A stretch of 64,000 bases of DNA from Ophioceras dolichostomum (taxonomy: Eukaryota > Ascomycota > Sordariomycetes > Magnaporthales > Ophioceraceae): contig PYST01000027.1 of the NCBI GenBank assembly GCA_003049485.1, positions 62,001 through 126,000 on the forward strand, given 5' to 3'. The notes beneath the pieces are model-generated. The model searched no databases and had not been told where the DNA came from. It saw only the letters and a list, made by a program, of their open reading frames with translations. The position numbers and the translations under genes are program-made. Shown here in pieces: positions 24,910 through 35,880 of the stretch (positions are counted from its first letter, which is position 1; each line of letters starts with the position of its first letter).

Positions 24910-25641
24910 CGGCATAGGTAGTTTGGTACCCGGTGGTGGTTGGCTGGCCCCCCTGGCTACTGTCGCGCTAAGATGTTGCAGTCTAAGAACACAGCAACGC
25001 AAAGTTTCCTTTCTCCTCATCTCACTTCTAGAGCTTCGTCTCTTTCCTTGAACTCTTCCCACCCACCTCGTGCACAACCTGAAGCGCCTGGAGTTCGTCC
25101 CATCCTTCAACTAAACAAGCCAGATCCTAAGAAGCAGTCACGGCGGCTAAGAATATTAAAGCGATACACTCTCGAGCTCGCACATTGTGAACTGCAATAT
25201 CCACTTCATTCGTAGACTTGTCGAACTTGGACTGTCGGACTGGCGACTGTAACTCGCTCGACGGAGGGTGCCCCTTATCCAAGGGAGTGCGTGGTGTCGT
25301 ATATCCAGGGGTGAGACCGGGGGGTGTGAATAGAAAAATGCGGGGTGGTGGCAGGATTTTTCCACGCTTCACCGCCAAAAAAATTCCCCTGGCATCGGAT
25401 ATGAACTTTCCCTTATACCAGCCACTGCATACCACTTAATTCTGATCTCGCGAAAGTGATAGAGGATCTGAACAGAATAAAAAAGGGCAGATTTCGGCTT
25501 AGCAACGACCTTCTTCTTTGAATCTCTAAATACAAGGCGAAATTCTTCGAGCGGCCGCGACAATTCCAAACTGCTGAACGAATCGACACACCCCGCGAAC
25601 CAACCCATAGGCTTGCTCGCCCCTCATCCTCATCCTCATCC

Positions 25642-25676
<35 letters not shown>

Positions 25677-25716
25677 CGCTCTAGACAGAAAGAAAGAAAC
25701 AGCCGCCGCCGCGAAG
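24910..25716. other. Intergenic: cul4 3' region and mrt4 promoter
   Basis: Tandem genes flank it. No gene recognised. The mrt4 leader carries a long CT run (25645-25673). Confidence 0.6.
25645..25673 (+). repeat. (CT)n tract upstream of mrt4 start
   Basis: About 14 CT dinucleotides end 43 bases before the mrt4 ATG. CT-rich tracts near transcription starts are common in highly expressed fungal genes; a role here is inference. Confidence 0.85.
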
Positions 25717-26743
25717 ATGCCCAAGTCAAAACGAGCAAGGGTCGTCCACCTGACGAACGTGGCCAAGAAGACGCGGGCCGACAAAGAGCAGCTTTTCAGC
25801 AAGATCCGCGCATGCGTCACCGAGTACCAGCACCTGTTCCTCTTCAGCGTCGACAACATGCGGAACAACAACCTCAAGACCATCCGTCAAGAACTATCTG
25901 ACAGCCGGTGGGTTTATTTTTTTCCTTTTTATAACTAGCCCTCTTCTTGCTAGTCCTCCTCCTCCTCCTCCTCCTCGACATTCCCTCTGCAATCTACCAT
26001 ACCTATCTGTACCAGACGTTCTGTTCCACCAGCTGACCGACCGACTCAAAAAAAAACAGCCTCTTCTTCGGCAAAACCAAGCTAATGGCCCGCGCCCTCG
26101 GCCTCACCCCTGAAGACGCCCAAGCCCCCAACCTCGACGCCCTCACGCGCCACATGTCCGGCTCAGTCGGCCTGATCTTCACCAACCGCCCCCCCACCAC
26201 GATGCTCTCCTACCTCTCCTCCATCTGCCCCGTGGACTTCGCTCGCGCGGGATCCGTCGCCACCCGCACGTTCTCCGTCCCCGCGGGTGTGGTCTACAGC
26301 ACGGGCGGCGCCGTCCCCGCCGAGGACGACGTCCCCGTCCCGCACTCACAGGAGGCGGAGCTGAGGAGGCTCGGCGTGCCGACCCGGCTCGTCGGGGGGA
26401 AGGTCGTGCTGGGCGGCGGGGAGGACGGCGAAGGCAGCGAGGGGTACGTCGTGTGCCGCGAGGGGGACGTGCTGGACAGCCGGCAGACGAGGCTGCTCAA
26501 GTTCTTTGATGTGTGCATGAGCGAGTTTAGGGTCCGGATTGTTGCGTGAGTTTTTACGTCCCTCTTATTCCCCCTTTGCCCCTCCCTCTTTCTTGATGGC
26601 ACGAAGGACTAGCGGCGAAGGCTTCGGACTGATCATGCTCTTCTTTCTGCATGCGTAGGTACTGGAGTGCTGCGACCGGTAAAGTTACCGAGGTAGATCC
26701 AGACGCCATGACGGGCGTCGAGGCGAATGACGAGAGCGATTAA
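25717..26743 (+). CDS. mrt4: Ribosome assembly factor Mrt4
   Basis: Nucleolar paralogue of the stalk protein P0 that holds the P0 site on pre-60S particles until exchange in late maturation. Exons are 25717-25907, 26060-26545 and 26659-26743 (253 aa; the yeast protein is about 236). Introns are 152 and 113 nt, and both junctions close the frame. The start MPKSKRARVVHLT, then KKTRADKEQLFSKIR, NMRNNNLKTIRQ and FFGKTKLMARALG, are characteristic of Mrt4 rather than P0, and the acidic P0 C-terminal tail is absent. The insert around residues 155-180 matches the Mrt4/P0 domain II position. Confidence 0.95.
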
Positions 26744-27969
26744 GAGTATGATGGGTTTAAAAGTGTTGGGTGGTTTATTTTTTCTCTTTTTCGCTCTGCT
26801 TTTATCTTCCATGGAACCTATACAAGATACCATTCATGTGCCTTCCATGACCTCTCTCATTCCGGGTCAGAGGTACTCAATTGGTCTTTGGTTGTGCTTC
26901 TGGCGTTCAGTCATGGACTGGGCAGATAAATCTCAGGGACGGATGACATTTTCGTGCTTCGATCGCCATCCTGCGGTCATGTTCTCTGGCATGCCTTTCA
27001 AGTCGGGGCAGAAAATAAACGAAGGCGTATGGTATGACAAACGAGCATTCACATATCTCTGGATTCTAAGCACGAGCGGCTGGGATCGGTGGTCTAAAGT
27101 GACCAGCAAAACTATTACTTACTCGACCTACGACCTACCTGTAGTTTTATTCAGGTAGCAGAGGCAGAGCGCCTCAAACACTAGTCATACATTAACGCTA
27201 GCAGCATCTGTAAGCTGCGTGCAGTGACAGGTTCTCCTATGCGCTATATAGGTCAGCAGGATCGATAGTCCTTACCTCTGACCTTACCTTGACTTCTCAA
27301 GCAAGTGCCACTGGCAGCTGTGACCCAAGGAGAATGGGGATAGGTGTAGAAAGAAAGGTGGGCAAGATGAGAAGAAGCCTATACGACCTGTCCAACATGT
27401 CGTCCCCCGCCGGCTCAACCGCCATGACAATGAAACAACAAAAATACAAGAATTACCTGCCCCCGCATCTGAGAAATCGATTTGGTCGCCGAGGTAGTTC
27501 GGGGAGTGGCTGGGGAGGAAGGGACGAGGATCAAGATGTAGAAAAACGAGGCGAAGATCCCGGAGGACGGGATCCTGACTGTTGTCTTGGCGAAAAGGCC
27601 ATGCCGGCAGGAGGCTGAGAAAACTGGCCAAGTGGCGAGAAACTCGAGGGTGTACCGACTCAGACGTTCGGCATCCGTGTTACCTTGCCAAAGCGGTGTC
27701 GTCGGGACGACAGATCGGCGTGAGGTGCTGGATTCGCCATGTGGATGGAGCGATGTCTTTTTCCGTCGTGTTCGGCGCAAATCGTAGGTTGCTCAGTCCT
27801 TACCCTCTTACCCTTGGTGCGAAAGGGGGATAAAGAAGAGGAGACGAGATATGAAGTGGAAGCTTGTGGGGATCAGTGACTGCTACTGCCGACACCCACC
27901 ACTGTACCATAAGAGACAGGAGCGGGCGCCGAAGAGCAACGCGCTTGCCCTTGAGTTCGACCCTCATTC
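26744..27969. other. Intergenic: convergent 3' regions of mrt4 and snp1
   Basis: 1.2 kb between convergent genes. Overlapping open frames at 27284-27833 on both strands show no domain, no consistent codon bias and no splice logic. No gene called. Confidence 0.55.
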
Positions 27970-29651
27970 TTAGTAACGACGCAGCTTTCGCGGGTCGTCG
28001 TAGGAGCCTTCGTAGCCCCGCTTGCGGTCGTCGTCTCGCGGCCGGTCGAAATCTCTGTTGTTGTCTCTGTCCTTGTCCCTGTCGCGGTACCCACCATTCT
28101 CCCGCGGGCGGATGGGCTCCATGTTGCTACCAGTTCGCCGGGGATCGCGGTCGCGGTCGTTGCGGTCGCGATAGCCACCACCAGATCTGTCATCATATGA
28201 ACGGCCACCACCATCACGCGAGTCATACCCACCCCGTGGCCCGCTGAAGTCGCGCCGGCCTCCACCATCGCGACCGCCGCCGCCCCTGAAGCCTCCCGGG
28301 CCATCGGATGGCGGCCCACCGAAGCCATTGGACTGCCCACCGCGGTCGCCGCCGCGGAAGCCTCCGAAGCCACCGCGGTCACCCCCGCCAAACCCACGGT
28401 CAGAGAAATTCCGTCCACCGCCGCCTCGGAAGCCCCGCTCTCGGGGTCCGCCGAAGCCTCCTCTGAATCCGCCGCGGAAACCGCCACCGAATCCACCTCG
28501 GCCGCCCATTGGCTGGGAGGGCATAGCCTTAGTATACCCACGCCCACCCAGGCCTCCACCCAGACGACGAGGTTTCCAACCCTCGACAGTACGGCCGCGT
28601 TCCACGTCAACCTTGATGCGGCGGTCTTTGATGCGAATTCCATCGCAGCCATCTAAAGCAGCTAATAAATCGAAGAGCGAGGGGAGAAGCAGCTCCAGTG
28701 TCAGCTAACCTTACCAGAATAAATCATACCTTTCTCTGGTTGTCTCGATGCGGCAGGTGAAGAGAGAGTAAAAAGAGAATACAAAAAGACCTTGGGCAGG
28801 CATGAGGGCCACTGGTCTGAGAACAAGGAGCATGGGATGGCAGAGTCGAGGTGACCGATCTGCGCCATCTCGGCTTCCGCAACGTGAACGCGGGGTAAAA
28901 TGAGAACTTGTGATGGCGGCCCTACCTCTCATGTCCTTTTCGCGTTCGAAAACGACGAATGCATAGCCGCGGTGTGGTTTCCGCTTCTTATTGCCCTTCT
29001 CGTGGGCGTGAGTGTCCTTTATGATACGGATCTGGAGATGGGCACGGTTGAGTGTTAGCAAAACGTGATAGAGGTGAGGTTGTCAAACGCAATGCGCGCT
29101 GACACAGGCCGCCGAGTGAAGAAAAAAAGAGCACGTAGAGCCAGAACATACACGTTCAATGGTGCCGAACCGGGCAAACTCCCTCTCAAGGTCTTGCTCG
29201 TTGGCCTCGTAACTCAAGCGCGCCACGATCAAGGTCTTGAAAGCATCTCCACGGATGTTTGGGTCATCATGAGGGTTGACTGGATGTAGCGAGCAACGGC
29301 GCGTCAGTAAGCCTGTAACAAAAACGATGCGAAGCAGAGACTTGTAGGTGTGGAAGGAAAGATGGCGAGTCTGCGAGGCCAGAACTAACAGTTTTTCGGC
29401 CCTTCTGTCAGGAGCTCCTCTATCTTAGCCTTGTGCTCCAGCTTCTTCCTGTCGCGCCTCTCCAGCCAGCTCTCAGTCGGGACGAAGCCATCATTATCCT
29501 TGTACTCCGCGAGCGCGGGCAAGAACGCTGCCACGCCATCGACATCCGTCGTCTTGCGCTTCTCGGGCGCGGTATCAGTGGGCTGCAGGTATCTCAGTGG
29601 CGGTCGCGGCGCGAACAGCGCCAGAAGGTTCGGCGGGAGCCTATCTGTCAT
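27970..29651 (-). CDS. snp1: U1 snRNP 70 kDa protein (U1-70K)
   Basis: Binds stem-loop I of U1 snRNA and helps 5' splice-site recognition in the nucleus. Exons are 29651-29390, 29279-29152, 29031-28926 and 28661-27970 (395 aa). The N-terminus MTDRLPPNLLALFAPRPP and PTESWLERRDRKK is the U1-70K N-terminal domain. The single RRM follows (RNP2 LIVARL, RNP1 RGYAFVVF) with the family segment DPNIRGDAFKTL before it and RGRTVEGWKPRRLGGG after it. The C-terminus is Gly/Arg/Asp-rich, with RGG-type and RD/RE repeats instead of a long SR domain. Introns are 110, 120 and 264 nt; the longest falls inside the RRM after EREKDMR. Confidence 0.95.
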
Positions 29652-30056
29652 GTTTGGCGTGCGTCTCAGAGGTCGCGGAACATCTGCGAGCTGCTGAAAA
29701 AGAACGGGGGCACGGGGCCGGCAACGAAGAATATACGAAAATTCGCGACGGCTTGGGAAACGACTTCAAAGAGAATTGAAATGGAAGATGAGGTCGAAAG
29801 ATGAACTTCTCTGGTGTTTTGATAGATCGCAATGGGGTGGTGCCAGGATTAGGTTCGCGTCGCAAAAAAAATGCAGCAGTCCCACACTGAGCGCGCTTCA
29901 GAAAGAATACCACGTGATCAGTCACGTTGGTGGAGCCCCATTCGCCTGATTTGGAATGCTGGTATCCGTGGGAAGTTCCGCTAGGGGTCCTCGAAGGATA
30001 GAAGAAGTTACGCAAGAGTACCTACCATTTAGCTATTGTATGTCCCATTCTGAAAG
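29652..30056. other. Intergenic: snp1 upstream region
   Basis: Holds the snp1 promoter and the 3' flank of the kinase-like pseudogene. Nothing else recognised. Confidence 0.55.
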
Positions 30057-30810
30057 CTAGCTGTAATCACTATCACTCCGTCGTTTACCTATCAGGATGC
30101 CTCGTAGCTTCTCAAGTCCGAACAGGTCGTTCTCTACCCTTGAGTGGGTGACATGCTCCGGTGCCCAACCAAAGGTCCCCCCTTTAAGCCCCAAAGGCTC
30201 GCCCTTCCTCTTGCACGAGTCGAAGTCGATTATAACAGGCACTCTACCCTCACCGTCTATCATCACATTTGAAGGATTGAGATCGTTGTGAACTAAGCCA
30301 AGCCCGTGCATGTGTGCGATACTCGCTTTGATCCCCCGGAAACAGCTTTCTCGGTCAAACGACGCGCCATCCTTGAGCAGCTGGGATAAAGTAGTGTGAT
30401 ACTGCAAAAAGCAAAGGCCGGCTACCATGCCTCTCTTGGTACACCGCAATATTTGGGTGCGGGTGTTGTCGCAGAACTTCGCAGGCCTCAACCTCGGCGA
30501 GAATCTGCAAACCAGACGCGTTGGAAGCAAGGGTGTCGCCGTAGTCCAAAAGGCTCGGTTGCTTGACGTAGGCGTTTGGCGGCAGCGGATCCGGTGCGCG
30601 AGTAAATCGAGGTTCCGCCGGCGGCCAAACGTTTTCCATGGTGATCTTGTGGGTTTCAAGGCTGGCGATGTCGATAGCGGAGGCCACGTTCCGCTCAGCA
30701 ACCCTGGCATAGAAATAATCGTCACCACTTCGCAGAATAACCTTGGTGTGATCGATAACGAGGTCGCCGTCCTTTTCGACGAACGCCTCATTCGACGCGC
30801 AAACTTGCAT
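30057..30810 (-). pseudogene. Protein-kinase-like gene disrupted by a frameshift
   Basis: The 5' part (from ATG at 30810) and 3' part (to the stop at 30057) read in different frames, yet both match one kinase-like fold. The first frame gives a conserved-looking segment ending HPHPNIAVYQ near 30435. The second resumes within a few bases at GLCFLQYHTTL and continues with the catalytic loop VHNDLNPSNV (HND in place of HRD), metal-binding DFD in IIDFDSC, and a W-x-PE segment. No intron fits between the two conserved pieces, so bases are missing there (the shift is +1, equivalent to losing one base or gaining two mod 3). Small kinase-like proteins of this type are common and variable in filamentous fungi. 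A sequencing error cannot be excluded. The domain is clear, substrate and role unknown. Confidence 0.75.
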
Positions 30811-31211
30811 CGCAGGACTGGAGACCGGCGGCTGCGTCCCAAGTTAGCAAAGGCCACCGGGACGGCCTACCTACCCAGCGCAAGGAACCTCTTACGCACA
30901 AGCGTATCTGGAAGGAAATTCCCCCTCTACTACCAGCAAATAAGCGGCTCAAAGCACAGCCTACACCTACTGCAATGATTAAGTATAAGAGATTACGGTC
31001 ATGGTTTCACTGAACAAAGATGAACTGTGGTGACTTTCTGCCGGCCAGGCTTGGTACCAGACCCGCGTCGCGACGGGATCCACTTTGCATCAAGAACGGA
31101 CCCCGGGATGCCGACGAATCACGTGTTTCGTATATTTTTGCTGCGCTCTAATCCATTTCATAGCTATACCATACATGGAATGACGACGTCCTTCAGCCCA
31201 AACCAGCGAAA
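30811..31211. other. Intergenic: promoter side of mrpl51
   Basis: 401 bases between the divergent kinase-like pseudogene and mrpl51. I see no further gene. Confidence 0.55.
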
Positions 31212-31776
31212 ATGGGGATAAGACCTCTGCGGGCAGTGTCCGTCGGCCAGGTGAGTGAGCCAAGTCGCTTTGCCGTGCAAGTTATAGCTATGCCTTCCCG
31301 CAATGACTAACGAATCTCACGACGCAGAACGGCGTCGGAGCTTTTATCTTGCAATGCAAGCGGTTGGACTTCCACTACTGCGACTGGGCAGGGAGCTCTA
31401 AAGGAATGAAGTAAGAGAGTCACTCAGCCCGCAAGCCGATCACGTATTTCGGGATACTCACGCGCGCGCGTTGTCTCCGTACAGCACATTCATCAAGAAG
31501 TTCCTCCCGACATTCGCCGCGAAACACCCCCAGATCGAAATCACCGTCTCCCCTCGGCCGTCGAAGCACCCCGTCGTCGTTGGCCACTACATCCAAGGTT
31601 TCGACAGGCCGATCTGCGTCCGCAGCCTGGACGCGCACCAGATCCTCAAGAAGGTCGAGCAGCTCCGGGACTCGAACGGCGCCAAGAACAAGCGCATCGT
31701 GAAGCCCGTCCGCAGTATCAACGAGAGCGTCAGGGGCATATGGAGTCCGTACCACGGGAACAGCATGCCGGTTTAG
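31212..31776 (+). CDS. mrpl51: Mitochondrial large-subunit ribosomal protein mL43 (MRPL51)
   Basis: Component of the 54S mitoribosome with a thioredoxin-like L51/S25/CI-B8 fold. Exons are 31212-31250, 31328-31410 and 31485-31776 (137 aa), with introns of 77 and 74 nt. Exon 1 gives the short basic start MGIRPLRAVSVGQ; exon 2 gives NGVGAFILQCKRLDFHYCDW; exon 3 gives TFIKKFLPTFAAKHPQIEI and the end VRGIWSPYHG, all typical of the family. The length matches yeast Mrpl51 (about 140). No separate cleavable presequence is evident. Confidence 0.95.
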
Positions 31777-32208
31777 AGCTTGGGGGATGAGGAGACTGGA
31801 GACGACGTGGCGACGCCGGCCGTGCACTTCAGCGGCCGCTGTACATTGTGCTGTACATATAGAGGAAGGCCAGGCGTTGAGGCTAGCTGGGGCATCTGAC
31901 GGTGTAGGAAACGTCACACTACGCTGAAATCGCGTGGACGAGCACGGATCGATCGATATTTCACCACTGGATGAGATGGGCTGATATTTTCTATGCTCTG
32001 TTGTGTATGAATATAGGCACCCGAAAAGCGCAGGCCAGACACAGCTATCATTTACCAGGCAGTCAAAAAAAAAGTTTCTTGTACCACGGTCTAGTGAAAT
32101 CTGGATTCCCAAGGTTCCCCCAAAGCAGTATCATAAAACCAACTTTTACCCCTCAGGCTGTGCGTCTTTTGTTCGTGAAAAGCACATACAGTTGAGTTCT
32201 ATCCACGC
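31777..32208. other. Intergenic: convergent 3' regions of mrpl51 and tpi1
   Basis: Short 3' flank of both genes; nothing else recognised. Confidence 0.6.
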
Positions 32209-33340
32209 TCAGGCAGACTTGGCGCGGCAGATATCGGCGACTAGGTGGTCACAATCACATGCCGTCAGCGGACCACGATCCAAGCATTGAGAGAGAGAAA
32301 AAAAAAAACCAAAAATACGGGCGGGGAAGGGATAGGAGCCGTGGTGTAACGGGTAGGCAACTACTTACAAGCGGGCTTCAAGCTGGCGCCGCCAACAAGG
32401 AAGCCGTCAATATCAGGCTGCTTGGCGAGCTCGCCGCAGTTCTTCTCGTTGACGCTGCCACCATACAGGATGCGGGTCGCGTCGGCGACCGCGTCCGAGA
32501 CGTTGGCCCTGAGCCAGGAGCGGATGGCCTCGTGCGCCTCCTGCGCCTGCTGGGTGGTGGCGACCTTTCCCGTGCCGATGGCCCAGATGGGCTCGTAGGC
32601 GACGACGACCTTGGCCCAGCTGCCCGCGTCGACGCCGAGCTTGGCCTTAAGCGCGGCCAGCTGGGCGGTGACGACCTCGACGGTCCTGCCAGACTCACGC
32701 TCCGCGAGCGACTCGCCGCAGCACCAGATGACGCCCACGCCGTTGTCGAGCGCGTACTTTGTCTTGGACGCCACCACCTCGTCCGACTCGCCCAGCAGCG
32801 TGCGCCGCTCCGAGTGGCCCAGGATCACCCACGTCACGCCGGCGTCCTTGAGCTGCGACACCGAGATCTCACCGGTGAAGGCGCCGTCCGGCTTGTCGTA
32901 CACGTTCTGCGCCGCGACCTCGATGTCCGGGTTGGCCTCCTGGCGGGCGAGGGTGAGATAGAGCGCGGGAGGGGAGATGACGACCTCTGGGAGAAGGCGG
33001 TCAGCATCAGCAGCGGTCTAGATCTTCCCAATGGCCTCATATCTCGTACTGACTGCTTATCCATGGCAGGGAGGAGGAGGAGGAGGAGGAGGAGGCCGGG
33101 GTTCCCCCCGGATCCGTTCACCACGAACCAACTGTCGAGGGGTCCAGCTTCGCGCTGTTGAGATCACCGACAATCTTCTTGATGAGGGACGTTGTCCCGT
33201 TCCTGTACGGTTAAGAAGTATCGGTGTAAGTGGCATGTCTCGCCCCGATCTCTCCGCCTTTTACGGGCATGCGGGGTTTTTTCTCCATCGGAGTTCACGC
33301 ACATCTTGAAGTTGCCGCCGACGAAAAACTTGCGGGCCAT
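32209..33340 (-). CDS. tpi1: Triosephosphate isomerase
   Basis: Interconverts dihydroxyacetone phosphate and glyceraldehyde 3-phosphate in glycolysis, in the cytosol. Exons are 33340-33303, 33202-33129, 32986-32369 and 32240-32209 (253 aa). Key pieces: NFKMNG with the catalytic lysine (split by intron 1), the catalytic-histidine motif GHSERR, catalytic glutamate in AYEPIWAIGTGK (the YEPIWAIGTG loop), and YGGSV near the end. The last exon of 32 nt supplies the C-terminus FADICRAKSA; without that splice the protein would stop after KPACK. The end of exon 2 is ambiguous: a donor at 33128 with acceptor 32987 keeps the family glutamate before VVISPP but adds a valine; a donor at 33132 with acceptor 32985 gives 251 aa and loses it. 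Intron 2 contains a GGA repeat. Confidence 0.93.
33069..33095. repeat. (GGA)n microsatellite in tpi1 intron 2
   Basis: About eight GGA units on the plus strand (TCC on the coding strand of tpi1). Pyrimidine-rich on the transcript; it lies too far from the acceptor to be its polypyrimidine tract. Seen directly. Confidence 0.9.
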
Positions 33341-35880
33341 GTTGGGCAAACGTTTGGGAGAGTACTGTGGTAGAGCAGACAAACGAGAGGAGTTGGAGAA
33401 GAAGAGGAATTGGGATGAACTCCAGTCGCGCACAAAAAAGATGTGTTATTTTCTTGGAGCTGCTGTTGGTCTTCCAAGTATGGCAAAGTGACGCGATTGT
33501 GCTCGCCTCATGGTCAGACATCGGGGCTGGCGGGGTCAAGCACAGCTTCCGGCCCGTTGGTGGGGTAAACGTCACCGCCGACGGCCGCTCAGCTGCAAGC
33601 TCTGATTTGCTTGGTCGCCGAGTCCTGTGAGCTTCCGTCAGCTCCCGACTGAGCAATGCTTGAGCTCCGATATATCACGGCTAACTGACCGCCGGCCTGT
33701 TTCGTCATGCCAATTCATTCTGCGCCAGAAGCAGACACATCACAGTCTCGCCTGGCTTTGTCAGGATTCCAAAGCATTGGGAACACCCAATGCCTCCCTC
33801 CACTGCTCGTCTTGTGTCCTATCAGTACTAACAAAGGGCTGCCCGTAGGCAAACCTCAAGCCGACACAAGCTAGCAAAACTACCAGCCGGGAGTTCGTTT
33901 GCGCAGTGAGCGATGTGAGCGATTTTGTGTCGAAGCCAATCTTCGAGCGCTACAACGACGAGAAAAAGCCTCTAGGCCAGAACGACGAGACGGGAGGAGA
34001 CAGTTTTTTTTTTTTTTTTTTTTTTCAAACCTCTCGCACTCTCTCTATTCCTTTTCCTCGAAACGAAAGCATGTGAAAGCAAACCTATTCCCCCTTGCTC
34101 CCGACTTTTGTCCGTTATTTTTATCGATAAAAAAGGTTAGGGATTCAGGGGCAAAACGGCTACCCTGGTCCGCAAATGTGAGGTCTGACGGAATTGATGT
34201 CACCGATCGTGATTGGTGGTCAGATTTGTTGAGAAACCGTGGTCACGTTGAGGTGTGTGGCCCAGTTGCCAAGACGAGCATAATGCATTCGGGCAGCAGT
34301 TCTGTTCGGCAAGCAACGGATCGAGGGGGCAAAGAAGACTCTCCACCTTTTTTTTTTGAGCTTCCAGAATCAACTTCAAGCGCGGACCGGATATGAAGAC
34401 ACCATTTTGGGAATTTTAAGCCGCAGCCTCATCACCGGTGCATCCGGAGTCTGAACTTCTGGGCCACCCCTTCGGTCCTATCTTCTTGACGTGAGCTGCA
34501 ACTAGTTGGATGATTTGGAGCTTCCCATCAGCGCAACGTAAGAACCTTCATAGGAGCGCCTGCGGTCCTCCCGCCTGCCAAGATATGGCTTCTCGTCAGG
34601 AATGTCGACAGAAGAAACAAGAGCGGGATGGCTGACAGGCAAATCCGGCTGGCTGATAACATAACTGATGGGAAGACCCGGCAGTTGCGGGCACGATGCC
34701 CGATCCGTGATAGGACCCCGATTTGGGGGTCTGCGTGCGTTTATTGGCCCGCTGCCCCAAAAACTCACCACTAACACGGGAGCCATGTGCTCCTCCCCGC
34801 CTCAACAAATCTGCTCGACTCGCCTGGGATTGGCTGTGCCGAGGCTGCTCCCAGGTACCTACCCCACGACCCCTGGAGTTGTCGTGTGCTCAGCGCGAAT
34901 CGCATCAAAAATTGAATATCCTGTGAGATTCACCGCACCTGATTGCTCGTCCATTAGACCGGGAGACGGCGATAGCGTCCTCCTTCGAACTCTCTCGGAT
35001 CTCTTGGATCGATTTGGACGGATCTGGATGGTGGTGCTTCTGCCGATGAGGAAGGAAACGCGGGGGGTAGATGGTTGCGTTTCTGGGAGAGGCAGTCACT
35101 CAATGGCTAGTACGAACGATTCGGGCGGCCTTGCGACTTACACGGAAGCTATGGCGGACCTGCCCGATGCAAACACATCAATCCATCAGCTTGAACCTGT
35201 GGACCCCTTCACTCATGGGGAGTAAGTCCAGTTAAACGACAAGATGCTACTCTATTCATACAGTACTCCGTACTGCCAGTCACAGCAGTCGCAGAGTGCC
35301 GAGGCAGATGAAAATCCCCAAGACGGTCGAATTTCCCCCCTCCCCCTCCCACCAACATGAACATGGCCTTGGGTGCATAAAGAAAAATAAAAATTGTCTC
35401 CAGATGAAATATTGAGTCCGTATCTCCCTCTTTTGCAGTTGCCTTCCCCAGCTCCCGTTTCTTCTCAACCTATCTACCCGACTTCCCCCTCTTCCGACTT
35501 CGCTTGAAACAGTTGGGGGCAGTTTCTTTTTCTGATTTGATCCTGTTGTTTCCACATCCACACTCCCCCCCTCATCAGGACCCCTTCGTTGAGTCTTTGA
35601 ACCTTGGCATGCGCGCCGAACGTCCCTGAGCTCCCTGAGCTGGTTTGCGACTGCCTTCCCTGTCGTAGTAGGCGGACGATCACGACCAATCGACCCAGCA
35701 AGTCGCCACTCAACAATCCTTAAAAAAAAAAAAAAAGTGTTGCAAGCCAGCCAGCCTATTTCAGGTTGTGTTCTTCGCACAACGCTTCCCTTTCCCTTAT
35801 CACCGTGCGTAGGTGATTTCAAGAAGGGAAGACGGGAAAAAGAACCAAAGAAAAACAAGAAAAGCAAGGGCCTGCACACA
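33341..35880. other. Intergenic: long divergent region between tpi1 and the elongase gene
   Basis: 2.5 kb. It contains a 22-base T run (34004-34025), a 14-base A run (35722-35735) and pyrimidine-rich stretches. The open frame 34668-35225 has no recognisable domain. A 40-codon frame at 35101-35223 ends at a GTAAGT sequence and is noted as a possible exon or upstream ORF. Otherwise nothing called. Confidence 0.55.
34004..34025. repeat. T22 homopolymer
   Basis: Run of 22 T in the tpi1/elongase intergenic region. Seen directly; length may be inexact. Confidence 0.9.

Noticed and set aside
27284..27833. Overlapping open frames on both strands between mrt4 and snp1
   Set aside because: No domain, mixed codon use, no splice signals that extend them; likely 3' flank.
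34668..35225. 185-codon open frame upstream of the elongase
   Set aside because: Rich in Pro/Gly/Ser/Arg without domain or codon preference; only the last 40 codons were kept as a weak candidate.
35737..35880. N-terminal extension of the elongase in frame
   Set aside because: Starts in a homopolymer-rich leader and is Lys-rich just before the good-context ATG at 35881; the extension is probably untranslated.
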